Source: Zygnema cylindricum
Lineage: Eukaryota > Streptophyta > Zygnematophyceae > Zygnematales > Zygnemataceae
Direction of reading: 5' to 3'
Assembly (NCBI GenBank): GCA_037447655.1
Contig: JBBHKE010001430.1
Location: forward strand, 1-64,000
Length of the DNA stretch: 64,000 nucleotides
A program made the translations under genes and the position numbers. Below, in pieces: positions 50,980 to 60,788 of the stretch; positions within the stretch are counted from its first letter, which is position 1; every line of letters begins with the position of its first letter. The notes below the pieces were generated by a model, which was not told the DNA's origin, did no database searches, and worked only from the letters and a program-made list of their open reading frames with translations.

Positions 50980-51316
50980 GGTTATGGGCCCACCCTCTAG
51001 GGTACCAATCTTTAATGGAACTGGCTTCATATACTGGGAAAGTATGATGATAGGAGCTCTATGCGAAAAAAGGTTTTGGGGGATAGTGAGTGGACGGTTG
51101 GGGCGTCCATCAAGTCTTGGAATTCCTCTAGGGTTTGGAGGAACCAGATTCACCAGGAAAGAGGACCCACCTTCAACAGAGGAAACAAAAGAAGGAGAGG
51201 TGGTGGACAAAGGAAAGGAGAAGGAGACGACCAAACCAATAGCAACTAGTTCGACATTCATGTCACCTATTCCGAGGAATGAGGAGAATGATACTGAAAC
51301 CTAGGACTTCAACAAT
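50960..51316 (+). pseudogene. Gag N-terminus of element J, ended by one TAG
   Basis: An open frame of 114 codons begins inside the LTR and contains QVMGPPSRVPIFNGTGFIYWESM, the conserved copia Gag start. It ends in TAG at 51302-51304, then continues in the same frame through DFNN to the Met at 51317. A single substitution from TGG or CAG could explain the stop. It includes a charged linker (EETKEGEVVDKGKEKE), unusual compared with E and I. Confidence 0.85.
50980..50994 (+). other. Primer-binding site of element J (half-tRNA type)
   Basis: GGTTATGGGCCCACC is directly next to the LTR. It is the exact complement of GGTGGGCCCATAACC, which I recall as the anticodon stem-loop region of plant initiator Met tRNA. 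The site is part of the gag reading frame (QVMGPP). Confidence 0.85.
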
Positions 51317-54300
51317 ATGGCGGCAAAGCACTTCATCCTACGCCATCTCACTCAAGGACTTGCATGTTCTCATTTCCAGGTAGAAAGGGCATCCGATCTT
51401 TGGATGGCTCTCATAGAGATGTACCGAAGTGGTACGATTCAGCAACAACAGTTAGCTGATCAGAAAGTTGAAGAGTATGTATACAAAGGGGGAAATATGT
51501 TGGATTTTTGCAATGAGCTTGCTACACTCTTCATGGAGTTAGAGAGTGCGGGAAAAGATTTTAGTGAAAAAGAAAAGGTTAACTGTTTACTGATGAGGTT
51601 ACCTGATGAGTTCGTGAACATAGTTTACCGTGTGCAGGACTTGCATGACTCAAGGTGGATATGGAACTCAGTGGTAGGGATGATTCTCGTTCAAGAGAAT
51701 ACAATTGAGATACGAAGGGGAGGAAAGAGTGGCCAAGCCTTGGCAACAGCGACTGATTGGAGGAATAGGGATTCCCAAAAACGAATCAGAAACTATGGGG
51801 GTAGGGAGCAGAAAAAACAGGCCGATGAGTTTGAACCAAGGGCTCCCAAAGGACTATGTCACTTTTTTAAGAAACCGGGGCACTATATGGCAGAGTGCAC
51901 TAAGCTAACCGAGCTTCGGTTAAAGGAGGGGCAGACCGGTGGTACCCCGAGAGGAAAGAAAAAGGCCCTTGTCACACAGGTACTTGAGGTGGAATCCGAG
52001 GACGAGGACGATGAGCTCCTTTTGGATGAGGAGTTGGAGGCGAAAAATGAGGTCGAAATTCCACGAAGGCAGAAATGTGCTTACGGTGGATTGAAAGGTG
52101 AAGCAGGCTGGATTGTAGATTCAGGTGCCTCCATGCACTGGTGTAAGGATAGACACCTGTTCACTAAGATAAGAAAGATTCCCACCGTAGAGATAGAGTA
52201 CAAGGATGGGAGGATAGTCACCACTACTCTTGTAGGATCGGTAGATCTGAAAGTGTTAGTAGAAGGAAAGACATCCATATTAACATTCTCCGATGTATTG
52301 TTTATTCCGGAGCTGAACAAAAATCTTATCTCTACATCAGTATTAGATGATAAGGGTTTTTTCACTAGCACTAGGGAAGAGGTCTTTACTGCTAGTTTTG
52401 AGGAGGATGTCTATCTCATTGATGAGAAAGGTAGCCATGGGATGTTTAGGCTGATCTTAAGTAATGAAAAGAAGAAACTTTATTATGCTGGTGTTCATGA
52501 TATTATGATGTGGCATAAGAGGCTTGGGCATGTGAATCTAGATAAGTTAAGAGAGATGAAAAAGATGGGAGTGGTGGAAGGGATTCAGTTCAGTGAAAGT
52601 GATGATATAAGTGATTGTAGTGGATGTGCTCAAGGTAAAGCACACAGATTACCCTTTCCTAAATCATCCACCTATAAGGGAGAAAAAATTTTAGATCTAG
52701 TACACACAGATATTTGGGGACCGGCTAAAGTGCCCTCACCGGGGGGGAAGAGATTTATGATGACTATAAATGATGATTGGTCTCAGTATTCCCGGGTATA
52801 TTTTTTGAAAAACAAGTCCGAAGCTGAGGATTGTTTTAGACAATATAAAGCATGGAGCGAAAAACTCCATGAAACTCTAATCAAGAGAGTAAGGAGTGAC
52901 AATGGTGGAGAGTATACTTCTAACCAGTTTGAGGATTTTCTGAGGGAAGATGGGGTTCAACACCAAAAGACAGTTCCAGAAAATCCGGAACAGAATGGGG
53001 TAGCTGAAAGGTTAAATAGAACACTAAGTGATAGTGCTAGAAGTATGTTGTCAGATAAAAAGATAGGAAAAAGGTTTTGGGTAGAAGCAATGAACTGTGC
53101 TAATTACCTCAAGAATAAAGTTCTTACTTCAGCTATAAAAGATCAAACACCATATGAGAGATGGACAGGCCGGAAACCAGCCATATCTCACTTAAAGGTT
53201 TTCGGCAGTCAAGTGTTCAATCTAGATACTGATCGGTCCAATTGGAAGCTAGATCCTAAAGGAAAACCGGGATACTTATTAGGATATGATGAAGATGTTA
53301 AAAATAATAGAGTTTATGATCTAAAAAGGGAAGATATAATCTTAGTAAAGCATCTAGTAGTTATGGATGAAGGAAAGTCTGTGGATCCTTTCAAATATAC
53401 GAAATCAGTAAAAATCAGATTTGAGTCAGAAAATTCCGATGACTTTGAGCTTCCTAATTATCCAGGTTTTAGAGAAGATGACATTCTTGCAGGAACAAAT
53501 CAGACCGAAAAGGACTCGGCTGTGGAAACTCCAGTGACAACTCTACTCGAAGCGGAAGACGTGGTGGAAATTGATTCGGAATCAAGGGATAGGGGAGAAG
53601 CCGAATTTGTTCGAAAGAATCCACGAGAACCATCTATCCCGGCCTCAGATTTTGAGGGGGGGAGGAGAAGTAGCAAAAGACTGCAAGAAAAACAGGTTAA
53701 TAACAAGGTAACTAAACTATCTCATCAAGATGAACCTCAAACTTATGGAGAGGCGATGACTTGTTCAGAAAGTAACCGGTGGAAGACAGCCATCAATGAG
53801 GAGATGGCTTCAATCATGGCAGCCGATACTTGGGAGCTGGTGGACTGTCCACCTAACCGAAAACCAATCGGTTGTAAGTGGGTTTTCAAATTAAAACAGA
53901 ACCCAGATAACACAATCGAGCGCTACAAGGTCAGATTAGTGGCAAAGGGATTTACACAAAAGGAAGGAATTGACTACGAGGAAACCTTTGCCCCTGTGGT
54001 CAGATTTCCCACCGTCCGCATACTTCTCAGTTTAGCAGCGGCGGAAGACATGGAAGTGCATCAGATGGACATCAAGACAGCCTTTTTGCATGGAGAATTG
54101 GAAGAGGAGATCTTCATGCGACAACCTGAAGGTTTTGTGGAGGAAGGAGAGGAGAGTAAGGTATGCTGGCTGATTAAATATCTTTATGGTTTGAAACAGG
54201 CACCTCGACAATGGAATAAGAAGCTTGATGAGTTTCTTACCGGTCAGGGATATATTTGGATCAGCTCAGATCACTCAATCTATGTTTTCGAAGATGAGGA

Positions 54301-55336
54301 AGGTTTTATATTTATTGCAATATATGTTGATGATTTGCTTGTTTTAAGTAAATCAATGGAAAAAATTAACAAACTGAAAACCGATCTTAAGGGGAGATTT
54401 GAAATGAAAGATATGGGAGAAGCAAGATATATTTTGGGAATTCAAGGAGAGAGAGACCGAAAAAAGAAAATAATAAGACTGACTCAAAAGGAAGCAATAG
54501 GGAACATGCTTGAAAAATTTCAAATGGATAAAGCTAATAGTTGTACAACTCCAATGGAGTTAAAGAAGGGAAGTGAGGGGAGTGAGGAAGAAGGAGTCAT
54601 AGTCTTAGACGAGGAATTATCTCCTGATGAACAGAAGTTCATGCAGACCATTCCTTACAGGCAAGTAGTGGGAAGTCTAATCTATTTTATGAATTGTACC
54701 CGGCCGGATTTAGCTGCAGCTGTAGGAGTGCTGAGTAGAAGTCTAAATGCTCCCACTAAGAAGGATTGGGATGCAGCTAAGAGAGTCCTTAGATATTTGG
54801 TAGGAACTAGGGATCTAAGGTTGCATTTGGGTGGGGAGAATACTGACATCACTACTTGGAGTGATGCCAGTTATGGTGATGCTCCGATGAGGAGATGCAC
54901 TTCTGGATATGTATTATATGTGGGTGATGGGGCTTGCTGTTGGAGTAGCAAACAACAAAAGGTTATTGCTCAGTCCACCATGGAGGCTGAGTATATGGCC
55001 TCTTGCTCTGCTGTAAAAGAATTCATGTGGGTCAAGTCTTTGCTTGGTGAGCTTGGTCACCTTAAGAGTGGTGTGCAGAAAATATTTTGTGATAATCAGG
55101 CAGCAATCGCTATTTCTGCCAATCCTAAACATCATTTTAAATCCAAATACATGGACATCAGACTCAGCTTTGTTAGAGAAAAAGTAGAAAACAAAAAAAT
55201 CAGTTTAGAGTACAGACCAGATAGTGAGATGGTAGCAGATATGATGACCAAACCTGTGCCTTCCCCTAAGCTAATTTTTTGCAGGGAGAAGTGTGGTCTG
55301 AAATTAAAGATTGACTTGAAAATCAGGGGAGTGTAG
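51317..55336 (+). CDS. Gag-Pol polyprotein of element J (copia: gag, protease, integrase, RT, RNase H)
   Basis: 1339 residues in one frame; the true start is at 50960 if the TAG is ignored. The rest of Gag occupies about 1-200, with a zinc knuckle CHFFKKPGHYMAEC at 181-194 in which Phe184 replaces the second Cys. Protease has DSGAS with the catalytic Asp at 268. The integrase HHCC finger follows (HKRLGHVNLDKL, CSGCAQGK). The integrase catalytic triad is D465, D528 and E564, with 35 residues between the last two. The RT runs from WELVDCPPNRKP, with YVDD at 1003-1006. RNase H has TWSDASYGD, EAEYMA and FCDNQAA. The products make cDNA in particles and insert it in the genome. The stop codon lies 3-5 bases inside the 3' LTR. 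All catalytic residues are present; the TAG in gag and the defective zinc knuckle probably disable it. Confidence 0.95.
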   Translation: MAAKHFILRHLTQGLACSHFQVERASDLWMALIEMYRSGTIQQQQLADQKVEEYVYKGGNMLDFCNELATLFMELESAGKDFSEKEKVNCLLMRLPDEFVNIVYRVQDLHDSRWIWNSVVGMILVQENTIEIRRGGKSGQALATATDWRNRDSQKRIRNYGGREQKKQADEFEPRAPKGLCHFFKKPGHYMAECTKLTELRLKEGQTGGTPRGKKKALVTQVLEVESEDEDDELLLDEELEAKNEVEIPRRQKCAYGGLKGEAGWIVDSGASMHWCKDRHLFTKIRKIPTVEIEYKDGRIVTTTLVGSVDLKVLVEGKTSILTFSDVLFIPELNKNLISTSVLDDKGFFTSTREEVFTASFEEDVYLIDEKGSHGMFRLILSNEKKKLYYAGVHDIMMWHKRLGHVNLDKLREMKKMGVVEGIQFSESDDISDCSGCAQGKAHRLPFPKSSTYKGEKILDLVHTDIWGPAKVPSPGGKRFMMTINDDWSQYSRVYFLKNKSEAEDCFRQYKAWSEKLHETLIKRVRSDNGGEYTSNQFEDFLREDGVQHQKTVPENPEQNGVAERLNRTLSDSARSMLSDKKIGKRFWVEAMNCANYLKNKVLTSAIKDQTPYERWTGRKPAISHLKVFGSQVFNLDTDRSNWKLDPKGKPGYLLGYDEDVKNNRVYDLKREDIILVKHLVVMDEGKSVDPFKYTKSVKIRFESENSDDFELPNYPGFREDDILAGTNQTEKDSAVETPVTTLLEAEDVVEIDSESRDRGEAEFVRKNPREPSIPASDFEGGRRSSKRLQEKQVNNKVTKLSHQDEPQTYGEAMTCSESNRWKTAINEEMASIMAADTWELVDCPPNRKPIGCKWVFKLKQNPDNTIERYKVRLVAKGFTQKEGIDYEETFAPVVRFPTVRILLSLAAAEDMEVHQMDIKTAFLHGELEEEIFMRQPEGFVEEGEESKVCWLIKYLYGLKQAPRQWNKKLDEFLTGQGYIWISSDHSIYVFEDEEGFIFIAIYVDDLLVLSKSMEKINKLKTDLKGRFEMKDMGEARYILGIQGERDRKKKIIRLTQKEAIGNMLEKFQMDKANSCTTPMELKKGSEGSEEEGVIVLDEELSPDEQKFMQTIPYRQVVGSLIYFMNCTRPDLAAAVGVLSRSLNAPTKKDWDAAKRVLRYLVGTRDLRLHLGGENTDITTWSDASYGDAPMRRCTSGYVLYVGDGACCWSSKQQKVIAQSTMEAEYMASCSAVKEFMWVKSLLGELGHLKSGVQKIFCDNQAAIAISANPKHHFKSKYMDIRLSFVREKVENKKISLEYRPDSEMVADMMTKPVPSPKLIFCREKCGLKLKIDLKIRGV

Positions 55337-56379
55337 AAACTAATGGTTTTAAAGTATTTTCTAGGTCTGAAAAGAAATAAAGAAGCCGAGGTAGTCTATC
55401 TCTAACTTCTCTCTCCAACTCTCAAACTTGTTGCAGTCACTGAGACATTGGAGAGGAAGCTTGAGCCATGGCTACCTAGGCTATCCTGAGGTTTACGGGA
55501 AATTTATATTAGTTAAGGTTTATTTATTTAAAATGTATGTGCCGGTGACAGGAATTGATCCTTGTACCTACCGGCCGGCAGACAAGAAATAGCCGGTAGC
55601 CTTAGCCGTTAAGTCTAGGATCAATGTTACGTAGTATGTAGTTTAATAATTAATTAAATATGTATACGTACGATAATTCATTTAACTGTAATAGATTACG
55701 AGATACATAGATCCGGTAATATATAAAGTACAGATTACGGTACGGACTAGAAATCAATAGCGCGCATTTGTTTCGTAAGTGAAACAAATACCGCGCATGT
55801 ATTTATTACGGCTACGATTAAATCCGAATTTAATTGGACGGCCGGGATTAGCGTCGAGATCGCGGAGGAAGATTTCGGCGGTTGGTGGCCATCGCCACAT
55901 CAGATGACGCGTGGCAAAATTACATTGGATCGTGGAATCTCCGGAGATTATGGCACCGAATCCAGATATGACATGTGTCGACATTTAGGCCATGTCGTAC
56001 AATATCCATACCTAAAGTACACCGGCAGCTGTACTTTTGCGTACGGAACTCAATTCAGATTGGTTCCATACATCAGTAGATAGAGTCTGTGAGAGAGATA
56101 GGACTTAGAAAAATTAGAAGATAGGACCCTCTCTTCAGAGAGCTTCTGTACAAAAGGTCAACTTTGACCCTCCATAACTTACTGCTCAGGGGAGCAAATT
56201 CAGAGATTCTTTTTGCTATCGACTCAGGGAAGTCTTGCCTTCACAGGGGTGCAGGTGGTCAGGGTTTATGTCTGCCAGGGTGGCAGTTATTTTTGCTGAA
56301 ACACAAAGGGGTCAGGATTATCCTAGAGGCTTCTTGGATGCTGTCTAGTCTGAGGACTTATGGAGGTCTCAGAGTTTCA
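55332..56379 (+). repeat. 3' LTR of element J
   Basis: The LTR is 1048 bp, preceded by the purine run AGGGGAG, the likely plus-strand primer site. It matches the 5' LTR with scattered substitutions and lacks the 92-bp tandem copy. The frames 55754-55984 (minus) and 56164-56421 mirror those of the 5' LTR and are not genes. Confidence 0.93.
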
Positions 56380-56384
56380 CTTTC

Positions 56385-58106
56385 TGTTGATGCTCCTCCC
56401 TATACACGCCTTGTGCTGTAAGCTAGGGAACCAACAATTCACGCGTCAGATTTTCCGGGGGGAAGAAGGTTAAACAGCCGCCTTCGAGGCGACCGAGTTG
56501 AGAGTGCTTTTTCTGGAAGCACAAGGGAGCCACTTACTGTTCATGAAGCTTTTTCCGTTTGTGAAATGGATCATTGGATCTCAGCTGCAAATGAAGAGAT
56601 AAAGTCAATTATGGAAGCCGAAACTTGGGAACTTGTGGAGCTCCCACCGAATCGGAAAGCTAGCGGTTGTAAGTGGGTCTTCAAATTAACAATGAATCCT
56701 GATAATACAATTGGGAGATATAAAGCTAGATTGGTGGCGAATGGGTTTAGCCAAAAGGAGGGAATTGATTATCAAGAGACCTTCTCTCCTGTGGTTCGCT
56801 TTCCTACTGTAAGAGTTTTGCTATCTCTTCCTGCAATAGAGGACATTGAATTGCATCAGATGGATGTTAAGACTACTTTCTTGCATGGTGATATGGAGGA
56901 AGTAATTTATATTAAGCAGCCATAGATGTTTGCACAAAAAGGGAAAAAAAATCTGGTATATAAAATGTTGAAGTCCCTGTATGGTCTGAAACAGGCTCCA
57001 AGACAATGGAACCTGAAATTAGATGAGTTTTTAACCAATCTTGGCTTTACCAAGATCAGTTTAGATCACTCAGTCTATGTAATGCAAGGTGATGATGGAA
57101 TGATTTATGTGGCAATGTATGTAGATGATTTGCTACTGATTAGCAAATTCATCAATGAGATTTATAAAATAAAATCAGCTCTGAATTCCCGGCTTGAAAT
57201 GAAATACTTGGGTGAGGCTAAGTATATTCTAGGAATTCAAATAGAAAGAGACAAGAAACAATAAAATTATTTATTTAACTCAAAAAGAAGCAATCGAGAA
57301 CATGTTAAAAAAGTTTGTCATGTCAGAAGCAAAGGGAAGTGCCACTCCTATGGAATTCAAGCAGAAATTGGAGGGCACAGAAACGGATGGTGGTGTTTTG
57401 GTTGATGATTTCTTAGATTCAGGGGAGGCAGATTTTATGTCCTCCATTCCTTACAGGCTGATTGTCGGAAGCCTCATTTTTTTCATGAACTGTACTCGTC
57501 CCGACATCGCATCAGCAGTTGGAGCCTTGAGCCGAAGCCTGCAAAATCCAAGGAAGTTGGACTATGAGGCAGCAAAGAGAGTTATTCGTTATCTTGCAGA
57601 AACTCGAAATCTTAGACTCTCTCTCGGTGGAGGGGAAGTCAAAATTCATACATGGAGCGACGCGAGCTACAGAGATATGCCCAGCCGACGCTCCACCACT
57701 AGATACATTTTGAAGATCGGAAGTGGAACTTGCTGTTGGAGCAGCAAACTTCAAAAGGTAACAGCTCAGTCTACCATGGAGGCTGAGTACATGGCTGCCA
57801 GCTCGGCAGTTAAGGAGTTACTTTGGGTAAAGTCTCTTCTCCAAGAGCTTCTCTTTATGCAATCTGGACCACGGATAGTGTGGTGTGACAATTAGGCAGC
57901 AAATTGCTATTGCATCTAATCCCAGTCATCACTTTAAGAGTAAACACATTGATATCAAGCTACATTTTGTAAGAGAAAAGGTGATGGGAAAAGTCATGAA
58001 GTTGAGTAATTTACCGGATGAGCAAATGGTGGTTGATATGATGATAAAACCCTTCCCTGCTCCCAAATTGAAGTTCTGTAGAGAGGCATGTGGACTGAGT
58101 GACTAG
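56385..58106 (+). pseudogene. RT and RNase H of element I
   Basis: This continues the linker interrupted by J. The RT is open from 56566 (WISAANEEIKSI) to a stop at 56923-56925 after IKQP. A second piece (56926-57264) holds SLYGLKQAPRQWN and an intact YVDD (MYVDDLLLIS). A frameshift near 57262 leads to 57302-57895 with NCTRPDIASAVGALSRS, TWSDASYRD and EAEYMAASSAVKE. A stop with a 1-base shift in the DNQAA motif (57893) precedes the last piece, ending GLSD at 58106. The 3' LTR follows 23 bp later. Confidence 0.87.
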
Positions 58107-58129
58107 CAAAGTCTAAAGCTTTAGAGGAG

Positions 58130-58970
58130 TGTTGTTTTTAGAAAGCTTTAGTCCTCTATATGCCTTAGTTGTGAGGGAGAGAGAGCTATTCAGAACTTAA
58201 GCTATTTTTGGTTGAGTTCGGTTCAGTGGTTACACAAATTAGTGTGACAGTGAAGTTGGGAGTTCACGGTTCATTCAAACTTAGGACAAGCGTCGTCACT
58301 TGAGAGAAATGCGTGAGTATGTCCTCCGTGGACATACGGAAATTCGGCAGGACCACGGGACTTCGTGAATTCAATTCTACGGTGCCAAATCCTCTAGTCG
58401 GAGGGCAGAACGCCGCCGCCAACAAATACTGACAACGTGACTAGATCAGTATCACTTTACGTTGTCTGAACTTCGGTGTAAATATTTGGTAAAATAGAAT
58501 TTTGTTTGTAGTGAATTAGTTGTTTAGTGTTGAGAATGTGGTTTATGACATACCTTCAGTACACAGGTATACTCATACTATTTGTTGTGTTAGAATGTTA
58601 TGATGTACTGTTGGAATACTTCTGTAGAGCTTAGTGTAGTTTCGGTGTATAGAAGTAGGACTTAGTGAATTTGATTATTTTAGGAACAAATGATAAAAAC
58701 TATAGACTCAGTTTTATGTAATTTCATTTCTGCACATCTCACAGATCTGTGAGCCGAATTCATTGATATTTTGTGTGTGTGTTCCTCTGTATGTTATCTA
58801 CGTTGTGAAAAATTTCCAGGACTATTAAAGCACGTTATTGAAAGTTATAGTCTATCAAAGTTGTTGTTCAGCCATCGGTATTTGTGGAAGCTTCCTCTCT
58901 TGATTTGTTCTACAATTACTACTTCTGCATCTTCTTTATCTTCAGTGCCAGCAGTTTTCTCAGAACAACA
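58130..58970 (+). repeat. 3' LTR of element I
   Basis: The LTR is 841 bp, TGTTG to CAACA, preceded by TTTAGAGGAG. Similarity to 45867-46708 holds along its entire length. Inverted element K resumes right after it. Confidence 0.9.
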
Positions 58971-59403
58971 AGTTCCTCATCTATTATGACTCCAAACTCA
59001 TGCTCCATTCCTTCAAGTTTTTGCTGATACTCCATGGGAATTTCACAGCCTTTGGCATCAGCCAAGCCAAATTTATCCAACATGTTTCCTATCGCTTCTT
59101 TTTGCGTTAGCCTAATCATTTTCTTTTCTCTATTTCTTTCAACTTCTATTCCAAGAATGTATTTAGCCTCACCCAAATCCTTCATTTCAAGTTTTCAATT
59201 AAGAGTGTGTATTACTCTAGCAATTCCTTCTTTGTTCCTACTAATTAGCAGCAAATCATCAACATACACAGCAACGAACATCACCTCATCAAGATTATCA
59301 CCACACATCACATATACTAAATGATTTGAACTAATTCGAGTAAATTCTAATCTTGTCAAAAACTCATCTAACTTTTGGTTCCATTGCCTAGGGGCCTGTT
59401 TTA
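58971..59403 (-). pseudogene. RT middle part of element K, inverted
   Basis: On the minus strand this reads from KQAPRQWNQK through an intact YVDD (near 59260) and MKDLGEAKYILGIEVER to GVIIDEEL. There it was cut by element I; the continuation is at 45866 and below. The right end on the plus strand is TTTTA (59399-59403). This is the reverse complement of the TAAAA at 44529-44533, directly against the LTR at 59404. Confidence 0.87.
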
Positions 59404-60032
59404 TATTGAAAAGTAAGCTTTAGTAAGTTTTATAAATTTGAGTCTAAGACTTATAATATTTTTGGAATACCAACGATTCAATATTAACCAAATTTTGTGT
59501 GGATATTTTGTAGCATCTACACGAATAGTTATCTTTAAGTTAATTAGTGTGTAGGGCCGCCAATGAATGTAGACGTGATAAGAATCACCCGGATTTTTAG
59601 GGTATAGATATTATTAGTAGACAATTTTGGTCCAAACACTTTGATTTTTGTTAGAAGGCTGTGTGGTGAACCTTATGCATACGTTTTAGATATTTTGAGG
59701 ATCTTCAGATTATTTAATTCATTTAGGAATGATCAGTTTGATACAAAATGTACATTCTACATAAAAGTTAAGGAAATAAGAGCACTGATTGCAGTTTTAA
59801 GGTGTTTTGTGCTATATTTTCTTTGATTTGCTTATAGTACATGTTTGTATGGTTGAAAGACCTCTTTCATTTCGAGTTACATATCTTGCACTATAGATCT
59901 AGTATACTAGGATTTTCTCTTTGGGTTTGCTTCTGCAATAATATCTACTAATGGCTTTGTTCCTGCTGGTACAAGCGTGACACCTAGTGGGAGTGGATCA
60001 CAGCCAAGTGAGAATGCCCATGACCTCCAATA
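59404..60032 (+). repeat. 5' LTR of element L
   Basis: The LTR is 629 bp, with ends TATTG and CAATA where TG and CA are normal. The same TATTG start is seen at 45149 (minus) and 63310. Because the last CA became TA, the Gln codon at the gag junction reads TAG here. The frame 59641-59826 is not supported as a gene. Confidence 0.87.
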
Positions 60033-60046
60033 GGTTATGGGCCCCC
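60033..60046 (+). other. Primer-binding site of element L (half-tRNA type)
   Basis: GGTTATGGGCCC follows the LTR directly. Twelve bases match the complement of the initiator Met tRNA anticodon loop and stem. Confidence 0.78.
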
Positions 60047-60053
60047 GCCCAAA

Positions 60054-60788
60054 TTGCCTATTTTTGATGGAACTGACTACTTATATTGGGAAGATATATT
60101 AAGCTCATATTTCGAGGAGAGGGACTTATCACCCATTGTGGAAGGAACAGCCGATGAGACTTCGCCAGATTGTAGAAAGAAGAATCTCTATTGCCTCAAC
60201 ATCTTGAAGCATTCAATGACAAAAGACTTGGTAATGTCGTATCTTGAGATGACAAAAGCCTCTAAGGTTTCGTTCAGTGTACGTGCTATGTATGTTCAGC
60301 TTGATGTTACTCTCCAGACTAGCATAGCCACTCTGTTTTTTGAATTTAAGTATTCTGGAGGTAGTATGTCAGATCATTGTCATGTTATGAAAAGGTTGTT
60401 CCTTTTGAGTACTAGTGCAGGTGGGGTTTTTTCACCACCTCAGCAGGCTATGTTGTTGATGAGAACTCTACCCCATGAATATAAGGGAGCCATGAATAGG
60501 GTTAGGGCTATTCCACAACATCAGTGGAATATTACGTTAGCGATTCACTTTATTTTAAGCGAAGAAGCTAACCAGATTTCAGAATATGGTAGTAGTAATT
60601 CTGTGCACGCACTAGCTAACCAGTTTTCAGACTCTAAGAATGGCAGTGGCAGTGGTAGAGGTAGTGGTCCTACAAGGTCACCATTGACCTGCTATTGTTG
60701 TGATGAAAAAAGGGCATGTGTTCAGAATGTGTCATGCTTACAAAAGAGCGAAAGCCAGTGGAATTTTTTGCTCAGGTTGGGACGATAG
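60054..60788 (+). pseudogene. gag of element L
   Basis: The open frame begins MPIFDGTDYLYWEDIL, the conserved copia Gag start, and runs to the zinc knuckle CYCCDEK. There one extra A (near 60710) shifts the frame and the His and last Cys are lost. Upstream, a 1-base loss in the C run after the primer site and a TAG at the LTR end separate it from any start in the LTR. The Met at 60054 is not the ancestral start. Confidence 0.82.

Larger units (their letters stand above)
49838..56379 (+). mobile_element. Copia element J, nearly intact, with target duplication CTTTC
   Basis: The element spans 6542 bp, with LTRs at 49838-50979 and 55332-56379 and CTTTC at 49833-49837 and 56380-56384. It is inserted in the integrase-RT linker of element I, which reads through perfectly on removal. 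LTR termini are TGTAGAAAC and GTTTCA, a different LTR family from the TGTTG elements. One long gag-pol frame has a single in-frame stop. It is the youngest full element of the window, although the LTRs already differ at scattered positions. Confidence 0.95.
45867..58970 (+). mobile_element. Copia element I, two LTRs, containing nested insertions
   Basis: The element has a 5' LTR (45867-46708) and a 3' LTR (58130-58970), each TGTTG to CAACA. The 13.1 kb span includes two later insertions: a minus-strand solo LTR (48242-49017) and element J (49838-56379). Without them it is about 5.8 kb. Flanking 5 bp are AGTTA (45862-45866) and AGTTC (58971-58975), a target duplication with one mutation. The target is the RNase H/RT junction region of inverted element K, which reads continuously once I is removed. 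Confidence 0.9.

Noticed and set aside
50383-51000. LTR frames at 50383-50583 and 50764-51000, repeated at 55754-55984 and 56164-56421
   Set aside because: They are present in both J LTRs only because the LTRs are copies, and are without domains. The only supported coding part of the LTR is the Gag start at 50960.
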